Shown piece by piece: positions 50,285-60,453 of a DNA stretch of 64,000 nucleotides. A program made the translations under genes and the position numbers. How positions within the stretch are numbered: the stretch's first letter is position 1; each line of letters opens with the position of its first letter. Under the pieces are notes generated by a model. The model was not told the DNA's origin. It saw only the letters and a list, made by a program, of their open reading frames with translations, and did no database searches. Source of the DNA: Lachnospiraceae bacterium KM106-2 (lineage in GTDB: Bacteria; Bacillota; Clostridia; Lachnospirales; Lachnospiraceae); NCBI GenBank assembly GCA_009731425.1, contig AP018794.1, forward strand, positions 2,797,960 to 2,861,959. The letters run 5' to 3'.

Positions 50285-51214
50285 TTACGCCTCCTGTTTT
50301 TCTTTCTTCATCCAGTAAGAAGGCTGCATGGATAATTTTAAAACTAACCATTTTGGTAGTTTATCATAGCGGAGTCCTAGTTTATATCCCATGAACTTAA
50401 AACCGCTATCCATAACGAAATCAATGATCGTAAGATATTTTTTCTTTCCGGCAAGGTATTTTACGGTCTTCTTCACATATTTAATTCCTTCGGATTCTGA
50501 TTTCACTCTCCCAAAGATCTCATGATACTGCTTATGACTTACTGCAAGATCAAAATTACGTCGAAGCTGTTCTCGGTAAGTATACGTATGAGAATGGATC
50601 ACCTTTGCATCTGATGCATAATAAATAGAATAGCCAAGGTCGATCACATGGGATGCTAAGATCATATCTTCATTGAAGATAGTCTTCGTAACAAAACCAC
50701 CGATCTCATCATAGACTGACTTCTTATAAGCTGCACATACATTAGAACAGAAGAAAGTCTTGATTCCAAGACGTTCTAAATCCTTTGCTGACTTGATCAT
50801 ATCTTCTGCAGGGTAATTAAAAGTTCTTGTATATTTCTCAATAATACCCGCGTTTTTACGAGCTAGCTGTCTTCCATATACAGCTGCAACATTCTCATGC
50901 TCAAATGCTTTTAACATATTTTCAACTAAATACTGATCGGCAGGAACAGCATCCTGCGTCATCAACATAATATAGTCAGCATCTGACAAGCTGGCACCAT
51001 AATTTCTAGTACCACCATGATCAAATTGTGCTTTTGTAATATGAATCACTTCTACATTATCCATATCTGAATATTTCGCTTCATCAAAATATTCCTTTTC
51101 CGTGTTCATGATAATAATACGGTTTGGTTTTACGGTCTGTTCTTTCATACGTTCCATTAACTTATCAAATACAGCATCTGGTTTGTACGTTGGGATAATT
51201 AAATCTATCTTCAT
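50285..51214 (-). CDS. GT2 family glycosyltransferase
   Basis: 309-residue transferase. Motifs: DLIIPTYKPDAVFDKLMERM, then FDHGGTRNYGASLSDADYIMLMTQDAVP, typical of rhamnosyltransferase-like GT2 proteins, and FNEDMILASHVIDLGY. It is probably a partner of the next GT2 gene and the LCP ligase in building a cell-wall polysaccharide. It begins 19 bases after metH, so it may share that transcript despite the unrelated function. Confidence 0.88.
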   Translation of the reverse strand: MKIDLIIPTYKPDAVFDKLMERMKEQTVKPNRIIIMNTEKEYFDEAKYSDMDNVEVIHITKAQFDHGGTRNYGASLSDADYIMLMTQDAVPADQYLVENMLKAFEHENVAAVYGRQLARKNAGIIEKYTRTFNYPAEDMIKSAKDLERLGIKTFFCSNVCAAYKKSVYDEIGGFVTKTIFNEDMILASHVIDLGYSIYYASDAKVIHSHTYTYREQLRRNFDLAVSHKQYHEIFGRVKSESEGIKYVKKTVKYLAGKKKYLTIIDFVMDSGFKFMGYKLGLRYDKLPKWLVLKLSMQPSYWMKKEKQEA

Positions 51215-51233
51215 TTTTTCTCTTCTTTACTCC

Positions 51234-53675
51234 TTAAACGGATAATAGTCTTTTGATCAGCTTTACAGCTTCCTGCGCATCAGCAGAATAACCATCTGCT
51301 CCAATCTCATCCGCAAAACTCTGCGTGATCACAGCTCCACCAATAACTACCTTCGCCTTTAATTTTTCTTTTTTTGCTAATTGAACGACTTCTCGCATTT
51401 CCATCATCGTAGTCGTCATTAATGCCGATAAAGCAATGATATCTGCATTATACTCCTTTGCCTTTTCTATCACAACTTCATTCGAAACATCTTTTCCAAG
51501 ATCGATCACTTCAAACCCATAGTTTTCAAGCATAAGAGCTACTAAATTCTTGCCAATATCATGAATATCCCCCTGAACTGTGGCGATCACGATGGTTCCT
51601 AGGGACTCCTGCTGTTTTCCTTCTTTTAGCATAGGCTTAATATAAGCGATTCCTGCCTTCATCGTCTCAGCAGAAGCAATTAACTGAGGAAGGAAATACT
51701 TCTTCTCTTCAAAATAGGCTCCTACTTGATTGATCGCAGGAATTAACATGGTATCCAGAATCTCATTGGCTGTATTCCCTGCCTCCAGTGCCTGTTTCAC
51801 AGAAGCTACGACTTGTTTTTGATTTCCTTTTAAAACATCTTCAAATACCTGTCCCTTCTCTGAGCCCGACTCCTCTTTTTTAGCTGCTTCCTGCTTCTTA
51901 TCGCTGCTGATTGTAAGAGGATGCTTCGACACCTGATCGATATAACGGATATCTGCTCCTTGCTTATTACTTAACAAATCTGCTGCAAATGCTGTATTTA
52001 CAAGCAAGTCCTGACTTGGATTGGAGATAGCCATCGTCAGTCCTTCTCTAATTGCAAATGCTAAGAAGGTGCTATTTACGAATTGTCGTTCTGGAAGTCC
52101 AAAAGAGATATTAGATAATCCACAAATTGTTGCAAGTCCCAGTTCTTCTTTACAATAACGGATCGTCTCTAATGTCTGGAGTGCCGCATCTTTATTGGCA
52201 CCGATCGTGGTAACAAGACCATCTACAATAATATCTTCTTTGTTCATTCCTGCTTTCAAAGCACGATCTAACACTTCGTTGATGATACTCTTCTTTTCCT
52301 CAATGTTCTTAGGAAGCCCTGCATCGGATAGCGGAAGCAAGATAAACATCGCACCATACTTTTTAGCAATTGGAATAAGCTGCTCCACTTTTTTCGTCTC
52401 CAACGAAATAGAGTTAATAAGTGCACGACCAGGGTAGATTCGAAGCGCCGCCTCGATAACCTCCACATAACTCGAATCAATTGCAAGAGGTAAGTCTATG
52501 GATCTTGTTAATTCATAGATCACATTTACCATCGTCTCTAATTCATCGATTCCGTTCATCCCCATATTAACATCGAGAATACTTGCTCCAAGCTCTTCCT
52601 GTTCTTCTGCCATCTGTACTGCTAAGGAGTAATCTTCTTCCCTGAGAGCTGCTTGAAGATCTTTCTTTCCAGTCGGATTAATTCGCTCACCGACGATCTT
52701 AAACGGTCCATCTAATGTAATCTCAGTATGATTACGCTCCGTTGTTAGAATTCTCATAGAATGTCCAACCGGATTAATGACTGGAAGACTCTTGATTTCT
52801 TCCACAAGACATCGCATATGTTCTGGCGTCGTTCCACAACATCCACCAATTAGATTGGCACCTGCTTTTACGAGATCAGCTGTTTTATGAGCAAATTCTT
52901 CTGGTCCCATATTAAAGATCGTCTTTCCATCGATCAATTCTGGAAGTCCTGCATTCGGCTTTGCAATGATCGGAATATTGGCATACTCTTTCATCTTCTC
53001 AATGACAGGGACCATCTGATCTGGTCCTGTTGAACAGTTCACACCAACTGCATCTACGCCAAGACTTTGAAGAACCACAACTGCAGTCTCTGGACTGGTT
53101 CCATATAATGTTCTTCCATCTTCGTTAAATGTCAAAGTAACCATGATTGGAAGATCACAAGTCTCTTTTACAGCTAATACTGCAGCTCTGCACTCCTGAA
53201 GACTTAGCATCGTCTCAATGATGATAACATCGACTCCAGCCATTGCAAGATAACTGACTTGTTCCTTATACATATCCACTAAGTCTTCGAACATTAGTGT
53301 ACCCATTGGATACAGCTGTCTACCTGTCATCGTGATATCACCGGCAATATAGACCTTACGATCTGTGACATTTGCTCTTTTGATCGCCTCTTTGGATAAT
53401 GTAACAAGACGCTCATTCATAGAAGCGATCTCATCTTCTAATCCATACTCCTCCAACTTGATTCGGTTACAAGTAAATGTAGGCGAATAAAGGATCTCAC
53501 TTCCTGCCTTGATATACTGAACTTGAAGATCGATCAACTCTTCCTCATGCTCTAAGATCCATTGCTCGGGACATACTCCCATCGTCATTCCCTTATCCTG
53601 AAGATTAGAACCGGTTGCACCATCAAGTACGACTATATGTGACTGAACTAACTCTCTAAATTCTTGTTTGGTCAT
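51234..53675 (-). CDS. metH: Cobalamin-dependent methionine synthase without reactivation domain
   Basis: 813 residues in place of about 1200. The homocysteine-binding domain (about 1-290) has zinc ligands in GVNCST and GGCCGTTP. The methyltetrahydrofolate (pterin) domain covers about 315-580 (KIVGERINPTGKK). The B12 cap and B12-binding domain cover about 605-813, with the cobalt-ligand His705 in GDIHDIGKN. The C-terminal S-adenosylmethionine reactivation domain is absent. It transfers methyl from methyl-THF to homocysteine; reactivation must come from another protein. It lies 22 bases after the YitJ-like gene. Confidence 0.95.
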   Translation of the reverse strand: MTKQEFRELVQSHIVVLDGATGSNLQDKGMTMGVCPEQWILEHEEELIDLQVQYIKAGSEILYSPTFTCNRIKLEEYGLEDEIASMNERLVTLSKEAIKRANVTDRKVYIAGDITMTGRQLYPMGTLMFEDLVDMYKEQVSYLAMAGVDVIIIETMLSLQECRAAVLAVKETCDLPIMVTLTFNEDGRTLYGTSPETAVVVLQSLGVDAVGVNCSTGPDQMVPVIEKMKEYANIPIIAKPNAGLPELIDGKTIFNMGPEEFAHKTADLVKAGANLIGGCCGTTPEHMRCLVEEIKSLPVINPVGHSMRILTTERNHTEITLDGPFKIVGERINPTGKKDLQAALREEDYSLAVQMAEEQEELGASILDVNMGMNGIDELETMVNVIYELTRSIDLPLAIDSSYVEVIEAALRIYPGRALINSISLETKKVEQLIPIAKKYGAMFILLPLSDAGLPKNIEEKKSIINEVLDRALKAGMNKEDIIVDGLVTTIGANKDAALQTLETIRYCKEELGLATICGLSNISFGLPERQFVNSTFLAFAIREGLTMAISNPSQDLLVNTAFAADLLSNKQGADIRYIDQVSKHPLTISSDKKQEAAKKEESGSEKGQVFEDVLKGNQKQVVASVKQALEAGNTANEILDTMLIPAINQVGAYFEEKKYFLPQLIASAETMKAGIAYIKPMLKEGKQQESLGTIVIATVQGDIHDIGKNLVALMLENYGFEVIDLGKDVSNEVVIEKAKEYNADIIALSALMTTTMMEMREVVQLAKKEKLKAKVVIGGAVITQSFADEIGADGYSADAQEAVKLIKRLLSV

Positions 53676-53697
53676 TGCTTATCTCTCCTGCTCCTCA

Positions 53698-55479
53698 TTA
53701 TTGGATTCGAATCTTCTCTAACATGCTTACGCGATTAAATGGCAGCATGAAATAGTATCCATCTGCGAAATCCTGTACTTTTTCAATAATCTCACTTGCC
53801 AGATTTGCTCCTACCCATTCTGCTTCTTCTTTTGACATATCTGGGTGATAACGCGCTACAATATCATCAGGAACAAAAATACCTGTCATCTCATTTTTAA
53901 TAAAATTAGCATTGCGATAGCTGACAAATGGCATAATTCCGATTAATATCTTCGTATCTAATTTACTACGAATAAAGCGTAGTCGTTCAATATCCTCTTC
54001 GGAATAAACGGGTTGGGTTAAAAAATAAGTTGCACCTGCTGCAATCTTTTTCTCCATTCTCTCCATTACCTTGTCTACTCTTCCTCTACCATAATTAAGA
54101 GCGCCACCATAAATGAATGGATTTCCATTAAAATGCTCTTCATTCATCTCTTTCGTAAACTCCATGAGACGAATAGAATTATAATCAAACACATTGGAAG
54201 TAGACATTCTACTATCACTTGGGACAGGATCCCCGGTTACTAAAAGAAGATTTCGAACATCATTAATATAAGCACCTAAAAGACCGGAACGCATTCCAAT
54301 CATATTCTTATCGCGACAGCTGATATGGGGCATTACCTCTACTCCAATTTGATTATGCAGTTTAACAGACATTAAAATAGAGTCTACTCTGCTTCTTCCC
54401 ATTGGAGAATCCGCCATGGTAATAATATCAGCACCACTATTTTTTACTGTTAATGCCTGTTCCATCAGCTTTTCATAATTTGCATCATAAGGAGGATCTA
54501 ACTCCACTGCTACAACCTTTTCACCAGACATAAGTTTATTGTAAAAAGTATTATTCACTGCAGTCTTTACAATATTAACCTTCTGCATACTTACTATATT
54601 TTTATCCGGTTGTTCGCAGGTGACGAAACTTCCTTCTTTTCTTAATTTTCGAATATACGTTGGTGTTGTTCCGCAACATCCACCAATGATATGAATTCCA
54701 AGCCTTTGAATCTTTTCCATATTCTCTTTGAAATAATTTGCATTATCAAAGAAAACCATTCTATTCTGTAAACGTTCCGGATACCCAGCATTCGGGATTG
54801 CCGCAATATATTTATTTTTCGGAATGGATTCTTTCGAAAGAATCTCAAGCATATGACCAGAACCAACACCACAGTTTAATCCACAGGCATCGAGTTCTTC
54901 TATTTCGCTTAATGTTGCAAAAATACGTTTTAAACTAATTCCCGCCTTTGTATACCCATTTTTATCAAGGCAGAAATTTGCCATAAGAAAAACATCGCTT
55001 TTAGAACGGATATATGGAACTAACTGTTCAATATATGTATAATCAGAAAATGTCTCAAACAAAATCACATCTACTTTTTCTTCAATGAGAATATCGCACA
55101 TTCGTTTATACTCATTTAGGATTTCATCTCTTTCAACTTCCTGGTTTTCAGGAATTGGACCGATCGATCCTGCAAGATACACTTCCTGATCAAATTCTTT
55201 CGCTACGTTCGAGGCAATCTTACAGGCAGAACGGAGCAACTTCTCCTGCTCTGCCTCTGTAATATTTAATGCCTGCGTATTTGCTGCAAACGTGTTTGTT
55301 CGTATCAAGCTAGCACCAGCTAAAATATACTCTCGATGAATTTTAGCAATCAAATCCGGATCAGATATATTTGCAAATTCACTTACTGTATTATCGCTTA
55401 AAGTAAGCCTTGAATAATAGGTTCCCATTGCTCCATCGGTAATAACGAAATGATTTTTAATATACTCTCTAAAATTCAT
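53698..55479 (-). CDS. Bifunctional homocysteine S-methyltransferase / methylenetetrahydrofolate reductase (YitJ-like)
   Basis: 593 residues with two domains. The N-terminal homocysteine methyltransferase domain (about 1-290) has zinc ligands in CGLNCGVGSG and GGCCGTTP. The C-terminal MetF-type barrel (about 310-593) starts VAVELDPPYDANYEKL and includes FLTQPVYSEED. It would make methyl-THF and could feed MetH next door. I chose ATG 55479 with AAGGAGAG upstream. It follows the lipoprotein gene by 28 bases. Confidence 0.92.
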   Translation of the reverse strand: MNFREYIKNHFVITDGAMGTYYSRLTLSDNTVSEFANISDPDLIAKIHREYILAGASLIRTNTFAANTQALNITEAEQEKLLRSACKIASNVAKEFDQEVYLAGSIGPIPENQEVERDEILNEYKRMCDILIEEKVDVILFETFSDYTYIEQLVPYIRSKSDVFLMANFCLDKNGYTKAGISLKRIFATLSEIEELDACGLNCGVGSGHMLEILSKESIPKNKYIAAIPNAGYPERLQNRMVFFDNANYFKENMEKIQRLGIHIIGGCCGTTPTYIRKLRKEGSFVTCEQPDKNIVSMQKVNIVKTAVNNTFYNKLMSGEKVVAVELDPPYDANYEKLMEQALTVKNSGADIITMADSPMGRSRVDSILMSVKLHNQIGVEVMPHISCRDKNMIGMRSGLLGAYINDVRNLLLVTGDPVPSDSRMSTSNVFDYNSIRLMEFTKEMNEEHFNGNPFIYGGALNYGRGRVDKVMERMEKKIAAGATYFLTQPVYSEEDIERLRFIRSKLDTKILIGIMPFVSYRNANFIKNEMTGIFVPDDIVARYHPDMSKEEAEWVGANLASEIIEKVQDFADGYYFMLPFNRVSMLEKIRIQ

Positions 55480-55507
55480 CTTTTCTCTCCTTATCTTCAA
55501 GAATTTC

Positions 55508-57262
55508 CTACTCATCCTCATAATGTTCCAAGTTCTTCTGGAACTTATCTTGCTTCTTTCTAAAATAATAATAAGCAAAGCCTGCTCCTGATATTACTAT
55601 CAGAAATATGATTAGGATAATCCAAAAATAAAACATCTTATCTGTTGTTCGAAAATTAATACTAATTGCTAATGGCTCTTTTGCATTAATACTCCCTTGA
55701 AATAAATAAGCACTATTCGTGTCTGATGGAAGAATGCCCTGTTTCCCCGCCACTTGATATGGTTCATATGATTTTTTATTCAATAGTAACTTCTTCATAC
55801 CTGCATTTTTATCAATAGAGATATCATAATTCAAACTAACACGACTTAAATTCCATTCATAATTCTCTATCTTAGGCAGATAATTGGTTACCTGAAATGA
55901 CTCATCAAAAAGGTAATCTACATGTTTTAAATTTTTTCGCTTTAACTTTTCATAGGAATATTCTGAGTATTGATTCTTAACTTCATCTCCCAGCTTAAAC
56001 TTAGAAATAAACGAAATGACTGATTCTCCATCTCCATCTGCATATTCTATGGTGTCCTTGAGATCCTTGTAAAATTCTTTTACTTTTGCCTCTGTAATCT
56101 CACAATCATTCTTGTCAAAATAGATCTTAACGGTTCTATCACCTGCAAAGTCATTTGTAATATGGTAACTAACTAGCACTTTTTTCAAATTAACAACTTG
56201 ATTTACATGATAGGTAAACTCATAATCCGTATCATATCGATAGATACCTGCTAAATCATAACCTTCTGCAGCTTTAATATCCTGTCCCTGATTTGTATGG
56301 GTGATCTGTGCAGACTTCATTTGCTCTGGCAGCTTAATATAGTCATAAATATAGGGATACTCAGAAGAAAACTGTGCTAAGAACTTATTCAGATTATAAT
56401 TTATCGCAATCTCATAACGCTTTTGAAAAATATTTTGAATATTACTGAAAATAAAACTACTTTTATCGTAAGAAGGATCTGCTTTCTTTAAGAAATCATT
56501 AACCTCCTCACCTTCTAGATTTATGGTGATCGTTGCATTTGCCGTATCAATCTTATACTTAGTTGTATATTGATCTAATAACTTTCCTGCTGCATTGAGA
56601 TCGATCTTATCTAAACTGCCTTTTTCAAATTGTAAGATAAACTTCTTCGAATAGGTACCATCTTGATTATAATCAGAATACATACTTGTTGTGATCAGTT
56701 TTGCCGCATTCTGAACGGTAAACGATGGATCCTTCGTACCCTCATACATCAATTCATCGTTATAAAACACTTCATTATCCCCCACTTGATATAACGTGAA
56801 GTTACTTGCAAAACTAGAATACTTGCTATCTTTAAACGCATCGAGCGCCCATCCGATCAAGTCCTTTGTACACTGTGATTCCTTAAATGTAATATCACTT
56901 AAGAACACCGAATCATTGGTATACCAAGTCGCATCATGATCTTTCCCTGTGATTGCTTTTACTTTCTTATTGTAATCATCAATATCATCGAAGTTAAACA
57001 CGAATTCATATTTCGCATCCCCATTTTCCATCATGGTACGTCCAAGGCTGACTCCTTCAGGTGCTGCTGACTCTAACAGCTCGTCCAGCTCATAGAATCC
57101 ATCATCTAAATTCTTGGAATCACTTTCTGAGATAACCGCCGTTACCTTTCTGCTTCCAGATCCATCTTTATTAAATTTCAATTCGGATGTTACATTCGCT
57201 CCGCATCCTGTCATCATAAAAACAACAAAAACAAGGAGCAGCAATAATCGATATCTTCTCAT
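55508..57262 (-). CDS. LppM-like lipoprotein with C-terminal membrane anchor, unknown function
   Basis: 584-residue exported protein. The signal peptide ends in the lipobox VFMMTGCGAN. The start of the mature part (SELKFNKDGSGSRKVTAVIS) resembles LppM/DUF3153 lipoproteins. A long hydrophilic region with many Asp, Lys and Tyr follows, then one helix (about 540-563; YFWIILIIFLIVISGAGFAYYYF) and a basic tail. ATG 57262 follows GAGGG; a GTG twelve bases earlier is the alternative. It is the first gene of a possible run into yitJ-metH-GT2-GT2-LCP. The function is not recognised. Confidence 0.75.
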   Translation of the reverse strand: MRRYRLLLLLVFVVFMMTGCGANVTSELKFNKDGSGSRKVTAVISESDSKNLDDGFYELDELLESAAPEGVSLGRTMMENGDAKYEFVFNFDDIDDYNKKVKAITGKDHDATWYTNDSVFLSDITFKESQCTKDLIGWALDAFKDSKYSSFASNFTLYQVGDNEVFYNDELMYEGTKDPSFTVQNAAKLITTSMYSDYNQDGTYSKKFILQFEKGSLDKIDLNAAGKLLDQYTTKYKIDTANATITINLEGEEVNDFLKKADPSYDKSSFIFSNIQNIFQKRYEIAINYNLNKFLAQFSSEYPYIYDYIKLPEQMKSAQITHTNQGQDIKAAEGYDLAGIYRYDTDYEFTYHVNQVVNLKKVLVSYHITNDFAGDRTVKIYFDKNDCEITEAKVKEFYKDLKDTIEYADGDGESVISFISKFKLGDEVKNQYSEYSYEKLKRKNLKHVDYLFDESFQVTNYLPKIENYEWNLSRVSLNYDISIDKNAGMKKLLLNKKSYEPYQVAGKQGILPSDTNSAYLFQGSINAKEPLAISINFRTTDKMFYFWIILIIFLIVISGAGFAYYYFRKKQDKFQKNLEHYEDE

Positions 57263-57509
57263 AAAATCCCTCACTTGTCCTAAAGTATTTACTATGTATT
57301 AGAACAGTATTTGTGTTGTTCCTATTCTATCACAAGGCCTTCTTTCAAGCAATTATTAGTTATGTTACAGTATTTCCACAAATTTAGATTATAACCATCC
57401 TTTATTTAACATATATTCTTAAAAGAATCTTAAATAAAAATGAAATGGATTGATTTGCAAAATGAAGCACCATATAATATTCGATAGCTTACTGGGAGGT
57501 ATTATACTA

Positions 57510-58244
57510 ATGTTTAAAAAACTTAAAAACGTAAACTGGAGACCGCGATTCGTCATTGGTCTGATCGTCGGCATCTCATTTGTTGCATCAATAATCTTTG
57601 TTATTGTCAGACTGTTCTTTGCACCAAATGTAATAAATACTAATATACCATTTCAAAAATTAAGAAGTGATTACTTTCTTATGCTAATGCAATGTGCACT
57701 TGGTCTCTTTCTGATATTTTTACCTTACATAATTGAACGGAAATGGAAGATTTTCTTACCGGATATGATGTATGTCCTTTGTTTTATCTTCCTTTACTGT
57801 GCAATCTATCTTGGTGAAGTAAGAAGTTTTTATTACACGGTTCCACATTGGGATACGATTCTTCATGCGCTGAGTGCCGCCATGCTGGCTACTCTAGGCT
57901 TTAACTTGGTGAATATCTTAAATGATGCTCAGAACATTAAGATGGATATGAGTCCTTTCTTTGTCGCCTTCTTCGCGTTCTGCTTTAGTGTCGCTTGCGG
58001 AGCTATTTGGGAGATTTACGAATATACCTTTGATGGAATCCTTCACTTTAATATGCAAAAATTTGCAACTCAAACAGGAACAGATCTCATTGGACGCGCT
58101 GCTCTTTATGATACGATGAAAGATATTATTGTAGATACACTAAGTTCCCTTGCAATTAGTATTCTAGGATATGTGAACCTTCGCTACCGTCTACATGTTG
58201 AAAAACATAAGACATCACTCAATGAGGGCTCTCATACTAACTAG
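57510..58244 (+). CDS. Multi-pass membrane protein, YjdF/DUF2238-like
   Basis: 244-residue membrane protein. Helices lie near residues 15-40, 55-75, 82-102, 115-135, 148-170 and 210-228. The motifs VPHWDTILHALSAAMLATLGF and GAIWEIYEYTFD (a conserved HWD..LH and W.I.E pattern) resemble the YjdF/DUF2238 family. ATG 57510 follows GGGAGG. It stands alone between divergent and convergent genes and ends in a terminator. The function is unknown. Confidence 0.72.
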   Translation: MFKKLKNVNWRPRFVIGLIVGISFVASIIFVIVRLFFAPNVINTNIPFQKLRSDYFLMLMQCALGLFLIFLPYIIERKWKIFLPDMMYVLCFIFLYCAIYLGEVRSFYYTVPHWDTILHALSAAMLATLGFNLVNILNDAQNIKMDMSPFFVAFFAFCFSVACGAIWEIYEYTFDGILHFNMQKFATQTGTDLIGRAALYDTMKDIIVDTLSSLAISILGYVNLRYRLHVEKHKTSLNEGSHTN

Positions 58245-58251
58245 ATTAGAA

Positions 58252-58299
58252 GGAATCCAAGAGATGAGAAGATTACTCTTACTCTCTTGGATTCTTTTT
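58252..58299. terminator. Terminator between convergent genes
   Basis: Stem GAATCCAAGAG/CTCTTGGATTC with an inner stem, followed on the plus strand by TTTTTC. It serves the membrane protein and perhaps the bicupin gene. Confidence 0.82.
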
Positions 58300-58310
58300 C
58301 TATTCTTATA

Positions 58311-59582
58311 TCATTTTTTATAATTAAAATCTTTAAAATAACGCACATTCTGAGGTGTATTATTTGCTGGGGGAAACTCATATCCTTTATATTTCACGAT
58401 CGGACAACTCTCTTTTCGTACATTCTTTAAGAACTCATCCGATAGATTCAATACGGACTTAACGACTTCTTTTGGAGTCATAGCAATCCACTGTGCCAAA
58501 GAGATATCAGAGAAATGTTTACTATTAAATAACTCTAAGAATACTAATTTCTCCTTTCCGATATTCTGAACATAATGGAATCCACCAACAGGGACATATC
58601 CAACATCTCCCGCATGATAATTGAACGTACGTGCCTTAGGTCCTGGCATGAATACTGTCATTCTTGCCTCACCCTGAATATAATACTGGAATTCATCCTG
58701 ATTGGAGTGCCAATGTATTTCACGCATTGCACCTGGCTCGATCTCTACAAGCGCAGCCGCAACGGTCGTACAAGCAGGGAAGTTACTATGGTCTAAGATA
58801 CGGATCGTTCCTCCATCTGATACGATCGGTTCCACATTGATCAATTCATGTTTAAAGGTATGTGGCACTTTGCCATAAGGTGATTCGATCGTCTGCGATT
58901 CGATCGTTCCCGGATCTCCTCCATCGGTAATATAAACTTCCTTCTCTGGCAAATTAGCGAATTCCTTCTCATCACATCCAAAGTTAGCGGATAATACATC
59001 CATCGGCATGTGACTCATCAATTCAGAAATTGAAAACGTATGATCTTCGGAATAATCACCTTTATCAAACAACATCAAGAACTCGCAGCCTTCTTTTAGT
59101 CCCTGAATGGAATGAGGAATATTGGCTGGGAAGATCCATCCCTCTCCTGGCTTACAATCTGCAATAAAATTTCTACCTCTCTCATCTACTGCTGTTACTC
59201 TAGCACCGCCCACAAGTACAAATCCCCATTCAGATTGCTGATGAGAATGCATCTCTCGTACACCCGGAGATAAGTTCATATCAACTAAAGCAAATGTGTC
59301 ACTGATCGGTAACTCTCGTTTTGTTACTTCTCTAGACCAGCCACCTGGTTTGATCGTCATATGAGTCTGCCCTAAAGAAAACTTCAAATTGGGGATCAGA
59401 CCAAAATCAGTTGCTGGAGGGACGATCATATCAGGATTCAATTCATCCAGTTTTAAGTTTCTAGGACCTAAATCCAAAGCTCCACATCCATCACTACGAA
59501 TTGGTTCTGGGCGACCTGCCTCTTTTAATTCGTCTAACTTTTTCTGAAGTCTCTCCTTCATATGTCGGTCGATTTTATCCAT
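58311..59582 (-). CDS. Bicupin, oxalate decarboxylase family
   Basis: 423 residues with two cupin domains. Metal site 1: His112, His114, Glu118, His157 (REMHSHQQSEWG). Metal site 2: His290, His292, Glu297, His336 (REIHWHSNQDEF). A lid segment, YSEDHTF, at residues 177-183 matches the SEN-T lid of OxdC, including the catalytic Glu (Glu179), so decarboxylase rather than oxidase activity is favoured. Site 1 has HSH where OxdC has HWH. AAAAGGAG precedes the ATG. The gene follows a ZIP metal transporter, which could supply manganese. The substrate is likely oxalate but unproven. Confidence 0.85.
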   Translation of the reverse strand: MDKIDRHMKERLQKKLDELKEAGRPEPIRSDGCGALDLGPRNLKLDELNPDMIVPPATDFGLIPNLKFSLGQTHMTIKPGGWSREVTKRELPISDTFALVDMNLSPGVREMHSHQQSEWGFVLVGGARVTAVDERGRNFIADCKPGEGWIFPANIPHSIQGLKEGCEFLMLFDKGDYSEDHTFSISELMSHMPMDVLSANFGCDEKEFANLPEKEVYITDGGDPGTIESQTIESPYGKVPHTFKHELINVEPIVSDGGTIRILDHSNFPACTTVAAALVEIEPGAMREIHWHSNQDEFQYYIQGEARMTVFMPGPKARTFNYHAGDVGYVPVGGFHYVQNIGKEKLVFLELFNSKHFSDISLAQWIAMTPKEVVKSVLNLSDEFLKNVRKESCPIVKYKGYEFPPANNTPQNVRYFKDFNYKK

Positions 59583-59641
59583 CTTACTAACTCCTTTTTC
59601 TATTTTTGTTAGTATCTTACATATGTTGTAAAATATACATA

Positions 59642-60373
59642 TTACCCAAGTGCAACATCTAAAGACATCATGACCATGAAACCTAAGGCAAATGAAATCG
59701 CACCAATATGACTGTTTTTATTATCTGCCGTCTCAAGCAATAACTCATCTGTAACCACATAGAGCATAGCTCCAGCCGCAAAAGAAAGCAGATATGGTAA
59801 TATCATTACTATATAAGAAGTCAATAAAATTGTTAGTATAGAAGCAATTGGTTCTACAATGCCTGATAAAGTTCCAATAAGAAATGCTCTACTCTTGCTT
59901 CTTCCCTGTAACTTCAGTGGCAACGAGATGATCGCGCCTTCTGGTATATTCTGAATCCCTATTCCAAGTGCCAATGTAAATGCTCCAACCATTGTAATGG
60001 TGGTATTTCCTGATATTGCTCCTGCAAATCCCACTCCTACTGCCATTCCTTCTGGAATATTATGAATCGTTACGGCTAATAAAAGCATCTTATCTTCCCA
60101 GCGTTTACTGATCTTCTCTACTAGGATCAAAAAAGCAATCCCCGCTGTAATCCCGATAATAGAGGGAACAAAAGCAAGCCGTCCATAAGAACGGCTTGCT
60201 TCTATTGCTGGTAATAGCAAGGACCAAACCGATGCCGCGATCATAACACCTGATGCAAAACCATTTAGCACCTTCTCCGTCGTCTTGCTAATTTTATTTC
60301 TCAAAAAGAATACACTAGCAGATCCGAGAAGCGTTCCAACAAGGGGAATTAAAATTCCAATTGCTGTCTTCAC
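59642..60373 (-). CDS. ZIP family metal transporter
   Basis: 243-residue membrane protein with eight predicted helices. The helix 4 motif HNIPEGMAVGVGF and helix 5 motif QNIPEGAIISLP carry the metal-binding residues; helix 5 has Gln in place of His. It probably imports zinc, iron or manganese. The start is GTG 60373 with AAAGGAGAG upstream. It lies between the pentapeptide gene (80 bases) and the bicupin gene (59 bases) on the same strand. Confidence 0.92.
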   Translation of the reverse strand: MKTAIGILIPLVGTLLGSASVFFLRNKISKTTEKVLNGFASGVMIAASVWSLLLPAIEASRSYGRLAFVPSIIGITAGIAFLILVEKISKRWEDKMLLLAVTIHNIPEGMAVGVGFAGAISGNTTITMVGAFTLALGIGIQNIPEGAIISLPLKLQGRSKSRAFLIGTLSGIVEPIASILTILLTSYIVMILPYLLSFAAGAMLYVVTDELLLETADNKNSHIGAISFALGFMVMMSLDVALG

Positions 60374-60453
60374 TCTATTCTCTCCTTTCTATCATGCTAC
60401 TATTGTGTACTACTTTCCTTTATTTCTTTCATAGAATGAGTTTTTTCTAACTC

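Noticed and set aside
57263..57509. SAM riboswitch upstream of the lipoprotein-yitJ-metH run
   Set aside because: The conserved S-box core sequences and a terminator are not visible in this gap.
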